Shown here piece after piece: positions 50,214 through 56,820 of a stretch of DNA of 64,000 nucleotides (the stretch's first letter is position 1; each line of letters begins with the position of its first letter). The stretch lies in the NCBI GenBank assembly GCA_016189905.1, contig JACPRP010000040.1:1-64000 (forward strand). Direction: 5' to 3'. Source of the stretch: Chloroflexota bacterium (lineage in GTDB: Bacteria; Chloroflexota; UBA6077; FW602-bin22; JACPRP01). The position numbers were made by a program, and so were the translations under genes. Below the pieces are notes generated by a model. The model did no database searches, was not told where the DNA came from, and saw only the letters and a list, made by a program, of their open reading frames with translations.

Positions 50214-51644
50214 TTACGCGGCGTAGGAGAGCATCTCGACGAAAGCCGCGATGCGATTTTGGGTTTGTTCGGTCGATTCGCCACGTCCCAGCTCGTCGAG
50301 GCTGAGGGTTGTCGTGGGAATGCCGGCTTCCTTCTGCACGATGTCACAGACCATGCGTGCAACCGCCGATTGAAAGTTACATCCCCACTGATAACCGAAG
50401 ATCAGCCCCTCGGCTCGCGACTGCCTGATCTGGTCCAGGATCCAACGCGCTCGCTTCTCGGTTGGAAGCTCGTAGGGCGCTGATAGCGTCGCGCGGGCAT
50501 AATTCTCGAATATGTCGCCTTCCTCTTCGACGTCTGGTATCGAAACATCGCTCCAGCCGTCGTCGGCGCTGACGAGCGCGCCTCCCGCACGGTCCAGCGC
50601 GTGAAGGTTCAGGACGACGCACGAGCCGCACTTGAATATACGCGCCGGCCGCTCCGCCAGTTCTCCACCCTTCAAAGGGATCGCCGTTCTCTCCCGTACC
50701 TCATCCCGGAATTGTGTGAAAATGTGCTCGGTGGCCACCGGATCGCCATCGCAATCCTTGCCTAGCGCGAAAAGACGGAACAACAGCACGCTGGCAGCCG
50801 GAGGAACAGGCGCGGACCTCCAAGCCTCGACCGTCTCCCGTGCCAGGCGGCGAATGCGGTTGTAAGCGCGAACCTGCCGGCGGAAATCGTCCGCCGTCGT
50901 CGTCCTACCCGAAACGGCGTCTGTCCTCGCGATCAATCGCCGGACGTTCTCGGCGACGTACTCCACGGCCCACGTCTTGTCAGATATATAGTTAGTAGGG
51001 TAGTCCACGAGAAAAGTGTCGACCTTCCTGGGGCTATCACGGTGGGCCTCGGCGAGGAAAGTCACGTCGGAGCAGCGCGCGCGTGTGTAAGGCGCGATCA
51101 GGTCCACCGGCACCACGTCGTTGCGGATCGCCGCGTGGGCGGTGATCTGGTGGCAGGCCTCCATCGACACGGTACGGCTCCCCTCCTCGCGGATGTCTAT
51201 CACCTTCCAATCCTTGTTCCGGATATCCATTCCCTCGGCGACGTAGTAGCACGCGAGTTCCGTCACGTCGCCGGGCCGCAGGGGAAGAGCATCGGCGGCG
51301 TAATAAGGCTCCAGCGGCTGGCCACCCTGCACCAGCACCAGGGGCTTCCCCTGTTTTCGCAGCCGCTCTACCCTGAAGCGCCGCGAGACGATCAGGTAGT
51401 AGAGCTTGATGCTGCCGATCAGATCGACGTAGTAGGGCAGGCGCTGTGGGGAGTTGGGATTGCTGGTGAAGATGTAGGGGAACCTGCGCGGTCCCTCGTC
51501 GGTCATAAACTCCCAGATTTCCTCCGGCGACGCCTGCGTTCCATCCCGAAAGGGCAGCGGGCCGGTGGCCAGAAACCGCTCCTTGATCTCTTCAGGGTAG
51601 AGGAGCAGGCCATCCCGCTCCACCATTCTATGGCTCTCTAGCAT
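50214..51644 (-). CDS. 2-hydroxyacyl-CoA dehydratase-family protein, long form B3
   Basis: A 476-residue near-copy of the protein at 45209, starting MLESHRMVERDGLLLYPEEI with the same ribosome site. Candidate Fe-S cysteines in FKCGSCVVLNL and GYQWGCNFQSA are kept, so it looks functional. Unlike B1 it is a single-gene unit with its own promoter and a structured leader, so its level can change apart from the operon. It may replace B1 in the complex under some condition. The substrate is not known. Confidence 0.84.
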   Translation of the reverse strand: MLESHRMVERDGLLLYPEEIKERFLATGPLPFRDGTQASPEEIWEFMTDEGPRRFPYIFTSNPNSPQRLPYYVDLIGSIKLYYLIVSRRFRVERLRKQGKPLVLVQGGQPLEPYYAADALPLRPGDVTELACYYVAEGMDIRNKDWKVIDIREEGSRTVSMEACHQITAHAAIRNDVVPVDLIAPYTRARCSDVTFLAEAHRDSPRKVDTFLVDYPTNYISDKTWAVEYVAENVRRLIARTDAVSGRTTTADDFRRQVRAYNRIRRLARETVEAWRSAPVPPAASVLLFRLFALGKDCDGDPVATEHIFTQFRDEVRERTAIPLKGGELAERPARIFKCGSCVVLNLHALDRAGGALVSADDGWSDVSIPDVEEEGDIFENYARATLSAPYELPTEKRARWILDQIRQSRAEGLIFGYQWGCNFQSAVARMVCDIVQKEAGIPTTTLSLDELGRGESTEQTQNRIAAFVEMLSYAA

Positions 51645-51774
51645 GCCGCCGCCTCCTTATACGGCTTCTTAATGACGCCGCTGTCATCCAACTCCTTCAT
51701 TATGCGCATATCGATAGTGTACTATCGAAATAGCTCTGGTGATCTGCTTGTCAGGCATCGATCAGGGGCCCTTC

Positions 51775-51921
51775 AAGAACCCTATGCTACGCTGCGGAGG
51801 CCCAAATAGGGGGCATCGGTAACACCACCTTTGGTGTTGTCCATTCGCCACGATGAGGCAGAGATCACAAGCCCAAGAGAAAAGGCAGGACTAGTTGTCT
51901 CGAAAGCATTTGGACTAGGCG
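51775..51921 (-). ncRNA. Structured leader RNA, copy 3
   Basis: The leader of long form B3. The 3' stem is CCCUAU (51811-51806) with AUAGGG (51785-51780), a different sequence from CCCGC/GCGUGGG in copies 1-2 but the same pairing. The enclosed loop keeps GGGCCUCCGCA and GUAGC. Between stems there is an ACAACACC...GGUGUUAC hairpin not seen in the others. The first stem is less clear than in copies 1, 2 and 5. Confidence 0.55.
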
Positions 51922-51922
51922 G

Positions 51923-51951
51923 AATATAGCATCTGTCCGGTTGATTGTCAA
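51923..51951 (-). promoter_or_regulatory. Promoter of long form B3
   Basis: Minus strand TTGACA (51946-51951), 17 bp, TATATT (51923-51928). It is divergent from the promoter at 52025. Confidence 0.8.
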
Positions 51952-52024
51952 CGATCTGAGTCTTGAAACGATCTGAGTTTTGAAAACAGGAAAACAGGAC
52001 CTTCATGAAAACAGGACCTTCGTA

Positions 52025-52053
52025 TTGACAAGCATACTATAAGATACTATATT
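52025..52053 (+). promoter_or_regulatory. Promoter of the TctC-like gene at 52377
   Basis: TTGACA (52025-52030), 17 bp, TATATT (52048-52053). Confidence 0.8.
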
Positions 52054-52059
52054 CCGCAT

Positions 52060-52200
52060 GGACTACGCGTCGTCCGTAAGAGAAGCCCTCTTGATGGTTG
52101 CCAACGTCGGCAAAATCTAGCGGGTTGTAAGAGAACTGCGCAACAGCGGCCGTCGCCTGCACTTCCACAGCTAGGGAATCCATTATTTACGTGGTTCTGA
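52060..52200 (+). ncRNA. Structured leader RNA, copy 5 (divergent)
   Basis: AAGAG/CTCTT hairpin with a five-base loop (52078-52092), then TTGCC/GGCAA with a six-base loop (52098-52113). Their order, spacing and flanking GTCCG and CTCTTG match copy 4. Further on, GCCTGCAC...AGCTAGGGAATCC (52157-52180 region) loosely resembles the third stem of other copies. Confidence 0.45.
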
Positions 52201-52323
52201 ATCTACGTGGTTCTGACAATCGAACCGCGTGTCACACTTGTCGTAGAGAACAAACGCAACACAGGCACATTCGGTAAGCCTATCGATATTATTGAAATCC
52301 CACAGGCGAGAAGGGAGCTCAGC

Positions 52324-52380
52324 ATGGTGAACGCGCAACGTAAGACAATTGCACTGGAACTAGGTGGAGAGGGATTATGA
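52324..52380 (+). CDS. Possible leader peptide before the TctC-like gene
   Basis: An 18-residue frame, MVNAQRKTIALELGGEGL, with GAAGGGAG ahead of its ATG. Its TGA stop overlaps the ATG of the downstream gene (ATGA). That geometry is typical of translational coupling. It might be chance because it is so short. Confidence 0.35.
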   Translation: MVNAQRKTIALELGGEGL

Positions 52381-53414
52381 TGGAACGACGGATACTGAAA
52401 CCATTAGCAATCATCGCCGTTTTGGGTCTTGCCCTGGGGTTGGCGATCGGATGCACGCAGGCATCCACCGTGGCTACCCCTCAGGAGTTCTACCGAGGGA
52501 AGACTATCAATTGGATAGTTTCCAGCGTTCCGGGCGCCGACACGGATCTCCTGGCGAGGGCGCTCGCCATTCATCTGAGTAAGGAGACCGGGGCGACAGT
52601 GAAAGTCGAGAACATGAACACCGACGAGGGTCTCAACTATGTGTACGCCGAGGCCAAACGGGACGGCCTGACCATGGTGATCAACAGCACTGTCGCTATC
52701 ATCGCAAACGATATTCAGAAGGCCCCCGGGGTTCTCTACGAGACCGAGAAGTACAACTTCGTCGCCGACGTTAACCCTTCGGGGACCGTGATGCAGCTAT
52801 CTGTCAAGAGTCCTCATAAGACCCTGGAGGCGCTACGCCAGGCCAAAGGCTTGAAGGGAGGCGGGACATCGGCCAAAGGTGCTCTCGTGACAGGCGCCGC
52901 CGTGATGACCGAAATCCTCGGGCTGGACGCGAAAGTTATTACCGGTTACAAAGGGAAGAGAGAGCTCACGCTGGCCCTTGGGCGGGGTGAGGTAGACTTC
53001 ATGGTCACATCGGACAGCATGGCCCAGAAGGATGCAGACGATGGCTTTATCGTAAACCTGTTTTCCGTAACCGACAAGCGAAGCGCGGTAGTCCCCGACC
53101 TGCCGACGATCTTCGAGCTTGGAGTAAAGATCCCGAAAGAGCTAGACGCCGCACATAAATTCATAACCGGCAGCGGGACATCCACCCTCCTCCCGCCAGA
53201 GGTGCCGCAGGACAGGGTTGACTATTTGCGCAATGTGTTCTTGAAGATGAGCGACAGCAAGGACGTGCAGAACGACGTGGCGAAGATCTCGCCAGTATGG
53301 ACCCCTTTCGTATCAGGCAAAGAGATGCAGGAAAGAATGATTGCCATCAAGGGAAACAAGGATCTCGCGGATCAACTGGACGCGATATTCGCCAAGTACA
53401 AGGCAACCCAGTGA
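52377..53414 (+). CDS. TctC-family substrate-binding lipoprotein 2
   Basis: A 345-residue solute-binding protein. The lipoprotein signal ends LGLAIGCTQAS. The body repeats the pattern of the protein at 36282: EFYRGKTINWIVSS, NMNTDEGLNYVYAEA, KAPGVLYETEKYNFV, KGGGTSAKGALVTGA. About 55 percent of positions agree by eye. No TctA/TctB genes are present. It has its own promoter and long leader with conserved hairpins, so it belongs to the same regulon as the dehydratase genes on the other strand. Ligand unknown. Confidence 0.82.
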   Translation: MMERRILKPLAIIAVLGLALGLAIGCTQASTVATPQEFYRGKTINWIVSSVPGADTDLLARALAIHLSKETGATVKVENMNTDEGLNYVYAEAKRDGLTMVINSTVAIIANDIQKAPGVLYETEKYNFVADVNPSGTVMQLSVKSPHKTLEALRQAKGLKGGGTSAKGALVTGAAVMTEILGLDAKVITGYKGKRELTLALGRGEVDFMVTSDSMAQKDADDGFIVNLFSVTDKRSAVVPDLPTIFELGVKIPKELDAAHKFITGSGTSTLLPPEVPQDRVDYLRNVFLKMSDSKDVQNDVAKISPVWTPFVSGKEMQERMIAIKGNKDLADQLDAIFAKYKATQ

Positions 53415-53466
53415 TCCATAAAGCTGAGCGCCAACTTGGCGAGGCTTTCTCTAAGGTAAGGGCCCT

Positions 53467-53504
53467 GGGGCGCGTTCAACACGGAGACGCGGAGACACGG
53501 AGAG
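53467..53504 (+). repeat. Dispersed repeat GGGGCGCGTTCAACACGGAG
   Basis: Third copy in the window (others at 10139 and 12474), followed by ACGCGGAGACACGGAGAG, a run of ACGGAGA-like heptamers. Confidence 0.6.
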
Positions 53505-53616
53505 TTTTTGTGGGCCTGCCTGGCGAGGCTTTCTTTGAGGATGGGTTGGGACCCGCAAGCGGGAGGGGCTAAGCGCCTCTATCAGGTCGAGCTGCCGTAC
53601 GATCGCCAATCTGGTA

Positions 53617-53686
53617 GGGGCAAAGCATTCGCGCTATTGCTTTATAGAATGCTTCGATAATACGACGCGAGCGAATGCTTTGCCCT
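53617..53686. repeat. 70-bp inverted-repeat element
   Basis: GGGCAAAGCATTCGC (53618-53632) and its exact reverse complement (53671-53685) flank a 38-bp middle. A single arm occurs at 12451. Perhaps a small mobile element or a strong hairpin; no coding capacity. Confidence 0.6.
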
Positions 53687-53696
53687 CTCCGCACCT

Positions 53697-53909
53697 CTAC
53701 TTGGCGGCGCTGTACTTTGTCACCAGGTCCTCCAGTTGTTTCGACAGGTTCTGGTTCGTCTTCAGGCCGACCATCTTGGCCTGGAGCTCCTTGCCTGACA
53801 TAAACGGCGCCCAGACGTCCGTTGCCTTGGCCATATCTTTCTGCAGCTCAGGATCATTGACTGCGCGGGATATAGCAAGTATACTAACTGGCCGAACGTT
53901 TGTCAACAC
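53697..53909 (-). pseudogene. Truncated TctC-like binding protein gene
   Basis: The last 55 residues (SRAVNDPELQKDMAKATDVW, then FMSGKELQAKMVGLKTNQNL) match the C-terminus of the protein at 52377. The signal peptide and most of the domain are missing. A TTGACA (53901-53906) and TATACT (53878-53883) with a 17-bp spacer now lie inside the fragment, so a deletion has brought a promoter-like sequence against the gene end. It cannot fold as a binding protein. Confidence 0.7.
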
Positions 53910-53964
53910 GCTTTTCGCCGGGGTTGGGGCAACAACGGATGTGGCAACGGATCCCTTCCAGGAT

Positions 53965-53999
53965 GGCCGCGCCCGTTTATAGGTGAGAAGGGCGCGGCC
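53965..53999. repeat. Strong GC hairpin
   Basis: GGCCGCGCCC (53965-53974) pairs with GGGCGCGGCC (53990-53999) around a 15-base loop. AAAACGG follows. It lies upstream of the TctC remnant on the minus strand and beyond the methyltransferase end, and might stop transcription. The rest of 53910-54063 shows no gene. Confidence 0.5.
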
Positions 54000-54063
54000 G
54001 AAAACGGATTTGTGTCTTTTCCGCGTCTCCGTGCTCGCCCGTCCCTTCTCGACTGCAGACGCC

Positions 54064-54155
54064 TATAGCAGTTTGCAAAGGATTCTGGCTAGCGGAGCAG
54101 CCACCGATATACCGAGCGTATGCAATGTAGCCATATCAAAATGCAAACTGCTATA
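54064..54155. mobile_element. MITE-like element, copy 2 (92 bp)
   Basis: Same length and same 14-bp terminal repeats as copy 1 at 42006. It ends two bases before the stop codon of the methyltransferase gene, so insertion just missed, or supplied part of, the gene's 3' end. Confidence 0.8.
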
Positions 54156-54157
54156 GC

Positions 54158-55363
54158 TCAGCGGCAAGCCACGATCCAGACGTGCTCGACGTTGTGGGAG
54201 CGATGGGAGTATCGTTGGCTGCTGACGCGGTATCTCTTGTAGGGCAGGCTGACGCTCGTAACTTCTCCACGGCGCTCGAGCGCCTCTAACAACGCCTCCA
54301 GCGGAATGATGCCATCGGTGCTATAGCTGACCAGGACAAACCTGGCGTCGATGGTGAAAATCAGCTCGGTGAAGGCGGCGAGCGCGGTCGCCCGATAATT
54401 GTAGGGAGACCGCCGCGCGGTTCGCCAGTCGGTGCGGATAGCCGATTTGTTAACCGTCCGCCCATCGATCAGAACGTGCTCGTCGACGGGGGGCTTGTCC
54501 CACAGAGCGACCGTATTGAGCAGATGATAGTTGCTGCCATACGGGTGCTGGTTATACGGGGGATCGACGTAGGCGATATCGCAGGAGACTTCTCGAGCCA
54601 GTCGTTGCGCGTCGACCATCGTGACGACGTTAACCTGACCGTTGTCGAACAGCACCGGTGGCCGAACGGCGATGTCGCTGAGTATGCGATAGAGAGCTGT
54701 CCGGGTCTGTCCGCCCCAGCCGTTGTGATACGCCTTGAAAACCCCGCTGGTATTGCTCACATAGCTGACCGCGTAGAGTAAAGGAGCGAGCAGGTAAGCC
54801 CGTTCGTACGTCGTGAGCGATCCTGCTTCCTCCCATTCGGCTATCTTGGTGCGCATGGCATCGATCGCCGTGCCATTGTGGTGGGTGAAAAACATCCGCT
54901 CGCGGTGCGGGTCCGGCTTCTCATCATCCTCTGGGCAGTAGTGACGGGTGACGTACCCCTCGATGGGTGGCAGGTTGTTCAATACCTCAAAAGCGGCTTG
55001 ATAGCCGCCGAGCGCCTCGAAGGGCGGTGGCTGATTGCAGCCGACGCAGGCCGTATTGATGTCGCGGGAGTAGGGCTCCCAGTCGTTGGTCGTCACGGCA
55101 AAGCCCAGCGTCTTGGCCAGACGGGAAACGACGCCGCTGCCCGCGAAGAAATCGACGAAGTGCCCTCCCGCCAGCCCGGTCTGGCGCACCGCCTGGGCGA
55201 TCAATGGTAGGAGCTTACGCTTGTTGCCGATGTAGGGAATCAATTGACTGTAAAGATATTCATCCGTCCTCGCCGCCGCGTGTAACCGAGGGATGTGTCG
55301 CACGGGGGGGAAACACGTCTTCAACCCTGCGCCTCCAGCTTTTCTACTGGCTAATTCTATCAC
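54158..55363 (-). CDS. D12-class DNA adenine N6-methyltransferase
   Basis: An up-to-401-residue methyltransferase. The SAM-binding motif is FVDFFAGSGVVSR after YIGNKRKLL, and the catalytic DPPY motif is in IAYVDPPYNQHPYG. Order and spacing fit the Dam-like D12 class that methylates adenine. No restriction gene lies next to it, so it is probably an orphan methylase or a remnant of a restriction system. The true start may be about 35 codons downstream of the first ATG, since the conserved region begins SQLIPYIGNKRK. A MITE-like element abuts its end. Confidence 0.85.
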   Translation of the reverse strand: MIELASRKAGGAGLKTCFPPVRHIPRLHAAARTDEYLYSQLIPYIGNKRKLLPLIAQAVRQTGLAGGHFVDFFAGSGVVSRLAKTLGFAVTTNDWEPYSRDINTACVGCNQPPPFEALGGYQAAFEVLNNLPPIEGYVTRHYCPEDDEKPDPHRERMFFTHHNGTAIDAMRTKIAEWEEAGSLTTYERAYLLAPLLYAVSYVSNTSGVFKAYHNGWGGQTRTALYRILSDIAVRPPVLFDNGQVNVVTMVDAQRLAREVSCDIAYVDPPYNQHPYGSNYHLLNTVALWDKPPVDEHVLIDGRTVNKSAIRTDWRTARRSPYNYRATALAAFTELIFTIDARFVLVSYSTDGIIPLEALLEALERRGEVTSVSLPYKRYRVSSQRYSHRSHNVEHVWIVACR

Positions 55364-55371
55364 GAAAACGC

Positions 55372-55400
55372 TTTACAACAAGCCAGAAAACGTGTAACAT
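55372..55400 (+). promoter_or_regulatory. Promoter for the MFS transporter
   Basis: TTTACA (55372-55377), 17 bp, TAACAT (55395-55400), 48 bp before the ATG. Confidence 0.5.
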
Positions 55401-55447
55401 ATCGCCTGCACGAGCGCTCGTTCATCCAGGTCAGTTGAGGTAGACAA

Positions 55448-56740
55448 ATGAACAACATTCCCCCGGTGGATGAGCCGGCAACATCAAGCTCCGGCTCGGC
55501 GGTGGCAATGCCCCTCGATAGCTCGACCACGGCCCAGGCTTCCGAAGAAATGAACCGCAAGATCATTCTAGGCGTCGTCAATACATCCCACCTGCTGAAT
55601 CACACCAACTCTGGGTTAGGATCGGTCTTGTTCCCGGTGATGATGCAGTCAATGGGCTTCGACTTTCTCCAACTGGGGCTGATAACGAGCGTGAACAATG
55701 TGGCGGCCCAGGGAATGCAGGTTGTCTATGGCCTGCTGGCCCAGTATTTCCGTCGTTCGATGCTTCTGGGCTCAGCCAGCTTCATCGTGGGGCTTGCCGG
55801 CGTCATCACTGGATTCACTCAGACTTACTTGCAGTTGCTCATGGTGCGCGTGTTCGCCGGCGTTGGCTCGAGCGCCCAGCATCCGCTGGGCGCGGCTATT
55901 CTGACCACCACGTTTCGCGGGGCGAGAGGCCAGGTGCTTGGCGCGCATCACACGTTTGGCAACGTCGGGTCATTGATCGCGCCCCTGCTGGCCGTAGCCT
56001 TGCTCACCTTCTTCGATTGGCGCATGGTGTGGATTATCGTCGGCATCCCCAGCGTGCTGATGGCCTTCGCCTATATCTTCTTCCGCGATGCCGTCTCGAA
56101 CCCCACTGGCTCCAAGAAGGCCGCCGCTAAGATCGGACTGAGCAGCTATCTCACCTGCCTCAAGAACCGTGAGGTAATGGTCGTTTCCGCGATCCAGATG
56201 GTGGGTGCGGCTGGGCGCGGCACCGGCATCAATAACACTTATTTCGTTCCGTTTTTTATCGTGGCGCTGCGGGTCGACACGCAGACGGCCGGTCTGCTTT
56301 TGGCGGTGCTGCAGCTTGGCGGCATTGCTGGTCCAATCGGCATCGGCTGGCTTGCCGATCGCTTCGATCGCCGGCTCGTGATCTGCAGCGTTCTGCTGCT
56401 ATCGACTATGACCACGGTATCGCTGGTCTTGCACTCGCAGATCAGCGTAGCGTTGTTCCTCAATCTGCTGGTCTATGGCGCTGTGGTCAACGCGCGCGGA
56501 TCGGTCACGCAGGCGATGATAGCCGACGCCGTGCCCGACGAGCACGCGGACGCGGCGTTCAGCCTCTACTATTTCATCGGCTTCATCTCGGCGCCGATCT
56601 GGACGGTGCTCACGGGCTACCTGGTGGACACGCGCGGCTTCACCACGGCGTTTGTGACCATCAGCGTGACATATCTGCTGGGGCTGATCCTCATCGCGCT
56701 GCTGGCGCCCAAGCGGAAGAGGACCGTCGGGGTGGCGTGA
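55448..56740 (+). CDS. MFS transporter
   Basis: A 430-residue membrane protein with twelve predicted helices in two halves. It has a polar N-terminus of 35 residues, the Gly-rich loop GIGWLADRFDRRLVI between helices 8 and 9 (motif A-like), and VFAGVGSSAQHPLG in helix 4-5, which resembles fosmidomycin-resistance or sugar-phosphate type exporters. Substrate not determined. GAGGTAGACAA precedes the ATG. It is convergent with the HD-GYP gene and stands alone. Confidence 0.82.
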   Translation: MNNIPPVDEPATSSSGSAVAMPLDSSTTAQASEEMNRKIILGVVNTSHLLNHTNSGLGSVLFPVMMQSMGFDFLQLGLITSVNNVAAQGMQVVYGLLAQYFRRSMLLGSASFIVGLAGVITGFTQTYLQLLMVRVFAGVGSSAQHPLGAAILTTTFRGARGQVLGAHHTFGNVGSLIAPLLAVALLTFFDWRMVWIIVGIPSVLMAFAYIFFRDAVSNPTGSKKAAAKIGLSSYLTCLKNREVMVVSAIQMVGAAGRGTGINNTYFVPFFIVALRVDTQTAGLLLAVLQLGGIAGPIGIGWLADRFDRRLVICSVLLLSTMTTVSLVLHSQISVALFLNLLVYGAVVNARGSVTQAMIADAVPDEHADAAFSLYYFIGFISAPIWTVLTGYLVDTRGFTTAFVTISVTYLLGLILIALLAPKRKRTVGVA

Positions 56741-56820
56741 AGGGAGACACAGAGCAGGCGAATCAGCTTAATACGCTGCAGAAGAAATTCGGTAGGGTCA
56801 GTGACAAGGGTTACTCGATT

